Assembly (NCBI GenBank): GCA_900549355.1
Contig: UROA01000014.1
Location: 1-19,895 of the forward strand
Direction: 5' to 3'
DNA from: an uncultured Collinsella sp.
Lineage (GTDB): Bacteria; Actinomycetota; Coriobacteriia; Coriobacteriales; Coriobacteriaceae
Length of the DNA: 19,895 bases
Part shown: positions 13,518 to 19,895 of the stretch, in pieces
How positions within the stretch are numbered: the stretch's first letter is position 1
How the letters are laid out: every line of letters begins with the position of its first letter
Made by a program: the position numbers and the translations under genes
The notes under the pieces: model-generated
Databases searched by the model: none
What the model saw: the letters and a program-made list of their open reading frames with translations, nothing else
Told to the model about the DNA's origin: nothing

Positions 13518-13565
13518 TCTGGTGCCCCCGGGCGGATTCGAACCGTCGACACCCGCTTTAGGAGA
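13518..13565. repeat. Right attachment site within the intact tRNA
   Basis: This 48-bp stretch is identical to 123-170. The identity ends inside the anticodon stem, so the crossover restores a full tRNA. Confidence 0.92.
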
Positions 13566-13595
13566 GCGGTGCTCTATCCCCTGAGCTACGGAGGC
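13520..13595 (-). tRNA. tRNA-Arg, anticodon CCT
   Basis: The 76-nt gene includes an encoded CCA. The acceptor strands GCCTCCG and CGGGGGC pair, with A as discriminator. The D arm has GCTC/GAGC. The anticodon stem CCGCT/AGCGG holds loop CTCCTAA, giving anticodon CCT for AGG codons. The T loop is TTCGAAT with one mismatch in the T stem. It is the integration target, and its 3' part is supplied by the element. Confidence 0.95.
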
Positions 13596-13864
13596 ATGTT
13601 GTACTAGTGTAGCAGATTTGCGCCACTGCCATGCAGCGCATAGCCACTCTTCGAAGTTACGGTGGAACAGCCTTCCGGAAAGCGTGTCCCACTATCCAGA
13701 CGAAATCTGGGACGGGCTTTCCGGATGGGGCCTCTCTAGGAAACTACGACCCGGAATTTGAGCTCGAAACGGGATATGGTTTCCCAATTGAGCCTGTTCC
13801 GGAAACTGCATCCCAGAATAGGCGCTCAAACCGGGATGATATTTCCCCAACGACTACCCAACGA
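13596..13864. other. Intergenic region with three related palindromes
   Basis: No gene is called between the tRNA and manO. It holds three tandem palindromic units of similar build and, at the right end, a partial copy of the ACTAGTCGTTGGG repeat seen near 17500. The small plus-strand frame starting at 13631 is not supported because it is antisense to manO. Confidence 0.6.
13674..13848. repeat. Three tandem GGAAA...CCC...GGG...TTTCC palindromes
   Basis: Unit 1 (13674-13725) has perfect 10-bp and 6-bp nested arms. Unit 2 (13739-13785) has GGAAAC/GTTTCC arms. Unit 3 (13801-13847) has near-matching GGAAAC outer arms and a perfect CATCCC/GGGATG inner stem. Units 2 and 3 align along about 47 bp. 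Confidence 0.65.
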
Positions 13865-14263
13865 CTAGTTGCCTTTGTGGAAGAGGTTTTTGATAACGGA
13901 GGGGATGCTCTTGGCGCCCTTGGCCGTCACATCGATAAAGTCGGGCGAACGCACAAGCTTATTCTCGTCGACGTACTTGCGGACAGCACGAAGCGTCTCT
14001 TTGTCGTCGCGCGTCGAAAACGTAAAGTGACCGTTGTCCTTGGTGAAGATGGCAAAACGCGTGATCTTCTTGGTGCCGCGTAAAACCTCGGCGGCAATAT
14101 AGTCGACCTCGTTCCACGGGATCTGAATATAATCCTCGGGATTGCGCTCGTTGTAATACTCGAACGCCTTATTGCCCACCATCACGTTACCGTGGCTGGT
14201 AAGCCCCATCAGGCAGGTTGCCGGCGTTGCCAGATCGACCGTGCTGTTCTGAGATTGCGCCAT
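13865..14263 (-). CDS. manO: DUF956 family protein of mannose PTS operon
   Basis: The 132-aa protein matches the DUF956 family (Pfam PF06115), found at the end of mannose-class PTS operons. Recognisable stretches are TCLMGLTSHGNVMVGNKAFE, YIQIPWNEVDYIAAEV and FAIFTKDNGHFTFST. The family is soluble, and its role is thought to be regulatory or accessory to the mannose PTS; the mechanism is not established. The ATG at 14263 is chosen over a longer frame because GAGG precedes it and the longer N-terminus would extend into the terminator. It lies about 120 bp after manZ, separated by that terminator, so expression relies on readthrough. The stop codon falls in an intergenic repeat (ACTAGTCGTTGGG). 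Confidence 0.85.
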   Translation of the reverse strand: MAQSQNSTVDLATPATCLMGLTSHGNVMVGNKAFEYYNERNPEDYIQIPWNEVDYIAAEVLRGTKKITRFAIFTKDNGHFTFSTRDDKETLRAVRKYVDENKLVRSPDFIDVTAKGAKSIPSVIKNLFHKGN

Positions 14264-14279
14264 ACGCGCCTCGCCCTCC

Positions 14280-14327
14280 AATAAAAACAATCGGACCGCA
14301 TCCAGTGTACCCACCGGGTGCGGTCCG
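14280..14327 (-). terminator. Intrinsic terminator between manZ and manO
   Basis: A perfect 9-bp stem (CGGACCGCA/TGCGGTCCG) with an internally paired loop is followed by ATTGTTTTTATT on the minus strand. Probably a partial terminator that lowers manO relative to manXYZ. Confidence 0.75.
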
Positions 14328-14383
14328 TTTCAATGGCTCAAAAGCCCTTGCCTAGCAATTCTCGGTCTTAAGCCGAAACGTGC

Positions 14384-15304
14384 TTACATGAAGCCGCAGA
14401 AGCGACCGATGATGCCGACGGCGAAGAGAGCCAGGATGATGACGATCGGGCTGACCTTCTTCTTGAGGAGCTTGCAGACCAGCAGGGTCAGGCACACGGC
14501 GGCAAGGCCGGGGATGAGCTGATCGAGGTTGGCCTGAAGCGTGGTGACCTTCATCTGATCAAGGGCGGTAGCACCGACGGAGTTGTACATCGTCAGCGCT
14601 TCCTTGATACCCTCGGAACCGGAGGGCAGGCTAGCCCAGTCGATAAAGGCGCCAGCAGACTGCTTGACCGTGGAGACAATCGGGGTGAAGGAAATGGACA
14701 CCCAGCGCTCGACCAGGGCGCCGATGATGAACATACCCAGGATGGAAGCGCCCTCGGTGACCTTGCCCATCAGACCACCGGAGAGGTCCTTGGCGATGGA
14801 GGAGCCGACCTTGTAGCCAAACTCCTGCGTGTACCACAGGAAAGCGTAACGGATGATGTTCCACGCGAAGAAGAACAGCAGCGGACCGACGATGCTGCCG
14901 GACATGGCCAGGGAAGCGCCCAGAGCGCCCAGAATCGGGCGAAGGGTGAACCAGAAGACGGGGTCACCGACGCCGGCGAGCGGGCCCATCATACCGACCT
15001 TGACGCCCTGAATGGCGACGTCATCGATCGGAGCACCGTTGGCGCGCTCCTCCTCGAGGGCGAGGGTAACGCCAATGACGGGGGCGGAAACATAGGGGTG
15101 GGTGTTATAGAACTCCAGGTGGCGCTTAAGAGCGGCAATCTGGTCATCCTTGCTGGTGTAGAGCTTCTTGATCGCAGGGATCATTGCGAAGCACCAGCCG
15201 CCGTTCTGCATACGCTCGTAGTTCCACGAGCCCTGAAGGAACTGATGACGGAAGCAAACCTTCTTGCGGTCAGCCTTGGTGAGCTGAATCTTGTTCTCTG
15301 CCAT
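14384..15304 (-). CDS. manZ: Mannose-family PTS component IID
   Basis: The 306-aa integral membrane protein starts MAENKIQLTKADRKKVCFRH. It has the IID-family cytosolic N-terminal part (FLQGSWNYERMQNGGWCFAM, HPYVSAPVIGVTLALEEE, GVKVGMMGPLAGVGDP) followed by membrane-associated helices to the C-terminus. With IIC it forms the sugar channel of the mannose/fructose/sorbose class transporter. The ATG at 15304 has GAGGGGAG upstream; a GTG three codons earlier is less likely. It starts 16 bp after the manY stop, consistent with one operon. Substrate within the family (mannose, glucose, GlcNAc or other) cannot be fixed from sequence. Confidence 0.96.
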   Translation of the reverse strand: MAENKIQLTKADRKKVCFRHQFLQGSWNYERMQNGGWCFAMIPAIKKLYTSKDDQIAALKRHLEFYNTHPYVSAPVIGVTLALEEERANGAPIDDVAIQGVKVGMMGPLAGVGDPVFWFTLRPILGALGASLAMSGSIVGPLLFFFAWNIIRYAFLWYTQEFGYKVGSSIAKDLSGGLMGKVTEGASILGMFIIGALVERWVSISFTPIVSTVKQSAGAFIDWASLPSGSEGIKEALTMYNSVGATALDQMKVTTLQANLDQLIPGLAAVCLTLLVCKLLKKKVSPIVIILALFAVGIIGRFCGFM

Positions 15305-15320
15305 ATGTATCACTCCCCTC

Positions 15321-16139
15321 CTACTCGTAATCGTTCAGAATGTCGCCGAGCGGGTCGCCGGAGCCACCGCCCATGCCGCCACCCTGCTTGGCCAGATCCT
15401 TAAGGCCAAGGTAGATGAGGGCAAGGGAGATGCCGATGAGACCAAGGGCGATCAGCGTGAGCTGAGGGATGGCAGCAAGGACAAAGCCGAGGACGAAGAA
15501 CGGCCAGGTCTCCTTGGTGGCCATCATGTTGATGACCATGGCGTAACCGACGGAAGCGACCATGCCGCCGCCGACAGCCATGCCGCCGGACAGCCAGTCG
15601 GGCATAGCGTTAAGCGCGTTGGTAACGGCCTCGGCCGGGATGACGCACAGAAGCACTGCCGGGATGGCGATACGAAGGCCCTGCATGAGGATGGCAGCAT
15701 ACTGCCAGCGCTCGATGCCGGAGAAGTCGCCCTTCTCGGCGCAACCGTCCATGGCGTGAGCAATAGCGGTAGCAATGGTACGGCAGATCATGGTCAGGAA
15801 CAGACCAGCGACCGACAGCGGGACGGCGACGGCGATAGCGGTGGTAACGGCCTTACCCGAATCGGTGGCGCCACCGTTGAGGGCGAGCACCATGATGATC
15901 GAAGAAGCGACCGAGGCCAGAGCGGCGTCAGGCGCGACAGCGGCGCCGACGTTAGCCCAGCCAAGGGCCATCATCTGGAGCGAACCGCCCAGGAGGATAC
16001 CCTCCTGAAGGTGACCGGTTACGAGACCGATAAGCGTGCATGCCACGAGCGGCTGATGGAACTGGAACTCATCCAGAATGCCTTCCATACCGGCAAGCAA
16101 CGCGACAATCGCAACAAGCAGAATAGTGATTGCAGACAT
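15321..16139 (-). CDS. manY: Mannose-family PTS component IIC
   Basis: The 272-aa polytopic membrane protein forms the permease with IID. It begins MSAITILLVAIVALLAGMEG and contains family features such as FHQPLVACTLIGLVTGHLQE and LGGSLQMMALGWANVGAAVAPDAAL written in consecutive blocks. The C-terminus is Gly-rich and acidic. It starts 18 bp after the manX stop and has GGAGG upstream. Length is normal for the family. Confidence 0.96.
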   Translation of the reverse strand: MSAITILLVAIVALLAGMEGILDEFQFHQPLVACTLIGLVTGHLQEGILLGGSLQMMALGWANVGAAVAPDAALASVASSIIMVLALNGGATDSGKAVTTAIAVAVPLSVAGLFLTMICRTIATAIAHAMDGCAEKGDFSGIERWQYAAILMQGLRIAIPAVLLCVIPAEAVTNALNAMPDWLSGGMAVGGGMVASVGYAMVINMMATKETWPFFVLGFVLAAIPQLTLIALGLIGISLALIYLGLKDLAKQGGGMGGGSGDPLGDILNDYE

Positions 16140-16157
16140 GTATCGGACCCTCCTTTA

Positions 16158-17147
16158 CTATGCTTGAGCGGCCAGTTCGGCCTTAGCTTTCTTCAACATG
16201 GCGTCGAGATCCTCGGAGGAATCCGAAGGAACCTTGCGGACCTCGAACTTGACGCCCTTGGCCTTGAGGGCCTCGAGAGTCTTGACGTCGTCATCGCCCA
16301 TAGCGACGGCGTTGGTGACGACGACCTTGCCCTTGGAGTGAGCCATGGAACCGATGTTGACTTCCTTGATGTCGACGCCGGCCTCGATGGCCTTGAGCAG
16401 ATCCTGCGGGTTCTCGAAGAGCAGCATGGCCTTGGTGTCACCAAAGCGCGTGTCCTTGACGACCTCGGCCATCTTCTTGATGGGAACAACGTTGGCATGG
16501 ACTCCCGGAGGGGCAGCCTGCTCGATCATGGTCTTGCGGAGCTCGTCGTGAGCAACGCCGTCGGAAACCACGATGATACGGTTGGGGTTGATCTGCTTGG
16601 TCCACGTGGTGGCCACCTGACCATGAAGCAGACGGGTGTCGATACGGACGTGGGCAATCTTGATGTGCCCGTCGCCGATGACCGTTCCCGGAGGAATGGC
16701 GCCTGCAGGAGCAGCGGCGGCCGCAGCCGGCTTCTTCTCCTCGGGCTCCAGAGACTCGGGCTTGACGCGCACGCCAGCCTTAGCCTCAGTCACGAGATGT
16801 TTTGCGATCGCATGTGCAGTGTTCTTTGCGTCAAAGCGCTGCGAATATGCCTCGATGAGCATAGGCAGGTTGACACCGGTGACGATAGCCCAGGAATCGT
16901 GGCCCTCGATGAGCCCGCTGATCTGGTTGAACGGCGTGCCGCCCCACAGATCAACGAGGAAGAGCACCTGCTCCTGGTCCTCGAAGGAAGCGACTGCTTC
17001 CTCGACCTTGGCACGGAAGTCGTCGGGGCCCATGCTCGGCTCGAGCGAGACCACGGCTACAGACGGCTGATCGCCAAAGACCATCGAGCCCGTCTGCTTG
17101 ATTCCAGCAGCCAAGTCCCCGTGGCTAGCAAGAACAATACTTACCAT
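16158..17147 (-). CDS. manX: Mannose-family PTS component IIAB
   Basis: The 329-aa cytosolic protein carries phosphate from HPr to the incoming sugar. The IIA domain (about 1-135) has LASHGDLAAG with the phosphorylated His9, and LFLVDLWGGTPFN. An Ala/Pro linker (about 137-152) joins it to the IIB domain, where RIDTRLLHGQV carries the phosphorylated His175. Both active sites are present. The ATG at 17147 has a full AGGAGG seven bases upstream; a GTG directly before is not preferred. It is the first gene of the manXYZ-manO operon, and the 400-bp space upstream should hold its control region. Confidence 0.96.
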   Translation of the reverse strand: MVSIVLASHGDLAAGIKQTGSMVFGDQPSVAVVSLEPSMGPDDFRAKVEEAVASFEDQEQVLFLVDLWGGTPFNQISGLIEGHDSWAIVTGVNLPMLIEAYSQRFDAKNTAHAIAKHLVTEAKAGVRVKPESLEPEEKKPAAAAAAPAGAIPPGTVIGDGHIKIAHVRIDTRLLHGQVATTWTKQINPNRIIVVSDGVAHDELRKTMIEQAAPPGVHANVVPIKKMAEVVKDTRFGDTKAMLLFENPQDLLKAIEAGVDIKEVNIGSMAHSKGKVVVTNAVAMGDDDVKTLEALKAKGVKFEVRKVPSDSSEDLDAMLKKAKAELAAQA

Positions 17148-17217
17148 CACATAACCTCCTTTTTGTCTACGTATTTCCTACACGACATTAAGGAAGTATA
17201 CCTGTTTGGTTTGTGGA

Positions 17218-17223
17218 ATTATA
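17218..17223 (-). promoter_or_regulatory. Candidate -10 box for manXYZ
   Basis: A perfect TATAAT on the minus strand would start transcription about 64 nt ahead of manX. The matching -35 (AACCAA at 17 bp) is poor, which would fit an activator-dependent promoter. Confidence 0.4.
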
Positions 17224-17469
17224 GCTAAATTCGCAAAAGGTTGGTTTATTTGTTTAAACGTCTAGGTTTGTTACAAGTTGATTACTTTACTGCTTTTTGA
17301 CTCATTACCCGCCAAGGCGCCGCTCATCAAGCCGCGCATTTTACAGATACAAGCAGGCTGTTCATTAATATCGATTTTAGGCAAGCGTGAATGCGCTTGT
17401 ACTGCTGCTATTTTGTTTAAACAGACATAACTTGACTATTAGCGTGACTTATGCTCTAGCGCAAGTAGT

Positions 17470-17546
17470 CATTGGGGACGTTCTTAAACGACTAGTCGTT
17501 GGGGACGTTCTTGTTTGACTAGTCGTTTAAGAACGTCCCCAACGAC
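17470..17546. repeat. Palindromic intergenic repeat block (TTGGGGACGTTCTT)
   Basis: TTGGGGACGTTCTT occurs directly at 17472-17485 and 17499-17512 and inverted at 17529-17542. The arms 17495-17512 and 17529-17546 are a perfect 18-bp inverted repeat with a 16-nt loop, and copies one and three match over 25 bp. The block begins 5 bp after the hypA stop. This is REP/BIME-like. Confidence 0.8.
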
Positions 17547-17550
17547 CAAG

Positions 17551-17979
17551 TTAGGCGATGTGGAGGGGGTTGGCGGCGTCGACGGCGTCGGGAGCGTCGG
17601 AAGGACCGTCGGGAGCAGCGTCTGCCGGGTCCTCGTCGGGGGTCTCGATCTGCTTGATCATGACCTCCTGGCCCTGCAGCAGGTATGTCTCGCCGCTGCC
17701 GCAATGGGGGCAGGTCTTGCCGTGCTCGACCGTCACGTAGTCGCAGCCGCACGCCTCGCAATGCGTCACGGCCTCGACAGGCTCCACAATAAGCTCCGCA
17801 CCCTCGGTGATGGGCTTTTTATCTGCCGCCCAGCGCCAAGCGTCGAGAAGCAAGTCGGGAACGACGCCCGAGACCTCACCCAGCAGCAGCGTAACGCTCG
17901 AAACGTGGCGCACGCCATTGGCGCGCGCCACGTTCTCAACATCGCGAATGATGTGATAAACGATTCCCAATTCGTGCAC
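17551..17979 (-). CDS. hypA: Hydrogenase nickel incorporation protein HypA
   Basis: The 142-aa protein delivers nickel to the large subunit of NiFe hydrogenase. The N-terminal MHELGIV keeps the nickel-binding His2 and Glu3, and a zinc site is formed by Cys74, Cys77, Cys90 and Cys93 (CEAC and CPHC). The core ends near residue 113. The last 29 residues are an unusual Asp/Ala/Pro-rich extension (DEDPADAAPDG...), longer than most HypA proteins. The start is GTG with GGAAG nearby, and a perfect 9-bp hairpin sits directly upstream. No hydrogenase genes are in view, so its targets must lie elsewhere. Confidence 0.93.
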   Translation of the reverse strand: MHELGIVYHIIRDVENVARANGVRHVSSVTLLLGEVSGVVPDLLLDAWRWAADKKPITEGAELIVEPVEAVTHCEACGCDYVTVEHGKTCPHCGSGETYLLQGQEVMIKQIETPDEDPADAAPDGPSDAPDAVDAANPLHIA

Positions 17980-17987
17980 TTTTTCTT

Positions 17988-18009
17988 CCGCCGTTCTAAC
18001 GAACGGCGG
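17988..18009. promoter_or_regulatory. Hairpin at the hypA ribosome binding site
   Basis: CCGCCGTTC and GAACGGCGG form a perfect 9-bp stem with a 4-nt loop. It ends within the GGAAG that precedes the hypA GTG start, so it may reduce or control hypA translation. No T run follows, which argues against a terminator. Confidence 0.5.
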
Positions 18010-18170
18010 GCGATTTGACGCTGCGCGAGCCCCAGACGGGCGATCTGCCTTTCAATCGTCGGGCATGGGCAAAAGCCCTATGCCCTCCTCTTTCAAGGCA
18101 CCTCGCCACGCCTGGGACTCGCTCGCTGTCCAACCGCCCCCTGCGCCGTTCGCTTTCTTGTTAGGTTCTT

Positions 18171-19895
18171 TTACTTCTTCCCGAATTTGATTTTGATTGC
18201 ACGCTTCAAAGCGTACTTGCCGAGGCTGGGGAGCTTTTGCTCGTATTTGACCATCGTGGAGCACTCGGGGCGATCGCGATCCAGATGGATGGCGTCAAAT
18301 GCGCACTTGGTGGTGCACAGGCCGCAGCCGATGCACTTGTTGGGGTCGACGATCGAGGCACCGCAACCCAGGCAACGGGCGGTCTCGGCGCGCACCTGCT
18401 CTTCGGTAAAGGTCTCGACGTACTCGCTAAACGGCGCGACCTTCTCGCGCTCGCGGTCGACATGCGCCACCTCGCGGCTCGCGTTGTCATAGCTCTCAAT
18501 CACGACATCATCGCGGTCGAGCGCGGTGTAGTGGCGCTGGTTGCGGCCGATGGTGAGCGTGGAGCCCGGCTGCACAAAGCGATGGATGGACACGGCGGCC
18601 TCGTGACCGGCGGCGATGGCGTCGATGGCAAAGCTCGGACCGGTGTAGACGTCGCCGCCCACAAAGATGTCGGGCTCGGCGGTCTGATAGGTCTGGGGAT
18701 CGGCAAGGGCACCTTGGCCGCGGCCAAGCTCCACCTTGGAGCCAGCCAGCAGGTCGCCCCACACAATGGACTGGCCAATCGACATGACGACGCGGTCGGC
18801 ATCGACACGGCGCAGATCGTTCTCGTCGTACTCGGGCGCAAAACGGCCCTCGTCGTCAAAGACACGCGTGCAGCGCTTGAAGGTAATGCCACATACGCGA
18901 CCGGACTCGTCCAGGTGAACCTCCTTGGGACCCCAGCCGCAGCTGATGTGAGCGCCGTCCTCAACGGCCTCGCGACGCTCCTCCTCGCTGGCGGGCATCT
19001 GAGCCTCGCTCTCCAGGCAGAACATCTCGACGTGCTCGGAGCCCAGACGGCAGGCGTTGCGGGCCACGTCGATGGCCACGTTGCCGCCGCCCACCACGAT
19101 GGTGCGGCCGGGCAGCGCGTCGATCTTGCCGCTGTTGACCTCGCGCAAGAAGTCGACGGCCACGGTCACGTCCTCGGCATCCTCGCCCGGAATACCGGCA
19201 AGGCGGCCGCCCTGGCAGCCGATGGCAACATAAAAGGCCTTAAAGCCCTGCTCGCGCAGCTCATCGAGCGTCACATCGCGACCGACCTCCACGCCATAGC
19301 GGAACTCGGCACCCATCAGGCGAATGATCTCGACCTCGGCCTCGATAACATCCTTCTGCAGCTTAAAGCTGGGAATGCCGTAGGTGAGCATGCCGCCCGG
19401 GCGCTCATTTTTTTCGAACACGACGGGCTTGTAGCCCTTCTCGGCCAGATAGAAAGCACAGGACAGACCGGCCGGACCGGCACCGATGATGGCGATCTTC
19501 TGATCGAAGCCGCCGGCACGCGTCGGGGTCACCACGGGTGGGACATAGCGGGTCGCGGCATCCAGATCGCGCTGGGCGATGAACTTCTTGACCTCGTCGA
19601 TAGCCACGGCGGCATCCACGCGACCACGGGTGCAGGCATCCTCGCAGCGGCGGTTGCACACGCGGCCGCAGATAGCGGGCAGCGGGTTCTCGCGCTTAAT
19701 GAGTGCCAGTGCCTCGTCATAGCGGCCCTGAGCCGCGAGCTTCAAATAGCCCTGAACGGCGACATGCGCGGGGCAAGCCGTCTTGCAGGGCGCGGTGCCG
19801 GACTCATGCGTCTCGATGCGGTTGTCGTTGCGGTAGTTAGGCGACCACTTGGTGTGGTCCCACTTGGTGGCATCGGGCAGCTCCTGGCGCGGATA
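18171..19895 (-). CDS. GltD-like FAD/NAD(P) oxidoreductase with Fe-S domains, 5' partial
   Basis: The frame is open to the window edge, so the N-terminus is missing; 574 residues are visible. An N-terminal cysteine-rich domain (PCKTACPAHV, then ICGRVCNRRCEDACTRG) matches the Fe-S domain of glutamate synthase small subunits. An FAD-binding GAGPAG (visible residues 138-143) and an NAD(P)-binding GGGNVA (269-274) follow. The C-terminus adds a ferredoxin-like CLGCG and CIGCGLCTTKC cluster region. This suggests electron transfer between NAD(P)H, flavin and Fe-S partners. It may be a GltD-type subunit or a related oxidoreductase subunit of a larger complex; the substrate is open. hypA lies about 190 bp downstream on the same strand. 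Confidence 0.9.
   Translation of the reverse strand, partial: YPRQELPDATKWDHTKWSPNYRNDNRIETHESGTAPCKTACPAHVAVQGYLKLAAQGRYDEALALIKRENPLPAICGRVCNRRCEDACTRGRVDAAVAIDEVKKFIAQRDLDAATRYVPPVVTPTRAGGFDQKIAIIGAGPAGLSCAFYLAEKGYKPVVFEKNERPGGMLTYGIPSFKLQKDVIEAEVEIIRLMGAEFRYGVEVGRDVTLDELREQGFKAFYVAIGCQGGRLAGIPGEDAEDVTVAVDFLREVNSGKIDALPGRTIVVGGGNVAIDVARNACRLGSEHVEMFCLESEAQMPASEEERREAVEDGAHISCGWGPKEVHLDESGRVCGITFKRCTRVFDDEGRFAPEYDENDLRRVDADRVVMSIGQSIVWGDLLAGSKVELGRGQGALADPQTYQTAEPDIFVGGDVYTGPSFAIDAIAAGHEAAVSIHRFVQPGSTLTIGRNQRHYTALDRDDVVIESYDNASREVAHVDREREKVAPFSEYVETFTEEQVRAETARCLGCGASIVDPNKCIGCGLCTTKCAFDAIHLDRDRPECSTMVKYEQKLPSLGKYALKRAIKIKFGKK

Larger units (their letters stand above)
123..13565. mobile_element. 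Integrative mobilizable element in tRNA-Arg(CCT)
   Basis: The limits are a perfect 48-bp direct repeat of the tRNA 3' region (123-170 and 13518-13565), the classic footprint of a tyrosine integrase that uses a tRNA 3' end. The integrase gene lies next to the left repeat. The element carries a MobC/relaxase pair and a structured region likely to hold oriT. It has no recognisable VirB4, coupling protein or other type IV secretion genes, so transfer would depend on a helper element. Cargo is a three-gene metallophosphoesterase cassette, a coiled-coil protein, a sortase-anchored surface protein and a lipoprotein-like partner. The intact tRNA at the right end means the insertion keeps the tRNA functional. 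The class (mobilizable rather than self-transmissible) is inferred from absent genes. Confidence 0.88.
17148..17550. other. Control region of the man operon, with repeats
   Basis: No gene is seen. It holds a minus-strand TATAAT (17223-17218) about 70 bp from manX, two copies of TTTGTTTAAAC (17249-17259, 17412-17422), a CAAGCG/CGCTTG hairpin near 17383-17400, and the repeat block at 17470-17546. Confidence 0.6.

Noticed and set aside
15291..17228. A 645-codon plus-strand frame opposite manXYZ
   Set aside because: It is a shadow of the PTS genes, which have clear active sites, spacing and ribosome binding sites on the other strand.
17161..17300. Sigma-54 promoter for the man operon, as in some Firmicutes
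   Set aside because: No convincing GG-N10-GC element was seen on the minus strand upstream of manX.

Overview
The window looks like a chromosome segment of a high-GC Gram-positive gut actinobacterium of the class Coriobacteriia, most likely Collinsella. This is inferred from the protein families, the LAQTG-type wall anchor and the mannose PTS plus hypA context. No database search was possible. It contains one integrated mobile element of about 13.4 kb inserted in a tRNA-Arg(CCT) gene, followed by ordinary chromosomal metabolic genes.

Element boundaries. A 48-bp direct repeat (123-170 and 13518-13565) covers the 3' part of the tRNA. The right copy belongs to the intact tRNA (13520-13595, minus strand). 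The left copy is the displaced 3' remnant, and the tRNA's probable original terminator still sits next to it (82-114). Between the repeats lie, from left to right: a tyrosine integrase; a small excisionase-like HTH protein; a winged-helix-like protein; a coiled-coil protein; a minus-strand cassette of three overlapping metallophosphoesterases preceded by a possible leader peptide and terminator; a 41-aa membrane peptide; a MobA/VirD2-like relaxase and MobC; a 640-bp region packed with stem-loops that probably contains oriT; a two-gene surface-protein operon (lipoprotein-like zinc-ribbon or C2H2-like protein and a 1099-aa sortase-anchored coiled-coil/CAP protein); a divergent XRE regulator; and an AT-rich stretch with repeated motifs before the right attachment site. 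The layout fits an integrative mobilizable element: it has its own integrase and relaxase but no visible type IV secretion or coupling genes. Its main cargo is a host- or cell-facing surface protein and a phosphoesterase cassette.

Right of the element, the minus strand carries a mannose-family PTS operon: manX (IIAB), manY (IIC), manZ (IID), an intrinsic terminator and a DUF956 gene (manO). Further upstream are hypA (nickel insertion for NiFe hydrogenase) and a 5'-partial GltD-like FAD/Fe-S oxidoreductase. Palindromic intergenic repeats related to TTGGGGACGTTCTT flank the man operon, and three similarly built palindromes lie between the tRNA and manO.

The parts that ordinary annotation would miss are the stem-loop array upstream of mobC, the symmetric divergent promoter with a probably leaderless XRE gene, the short genes upstream of the phosphoesterases, and the sequence motifs shared by the two ends of the element.
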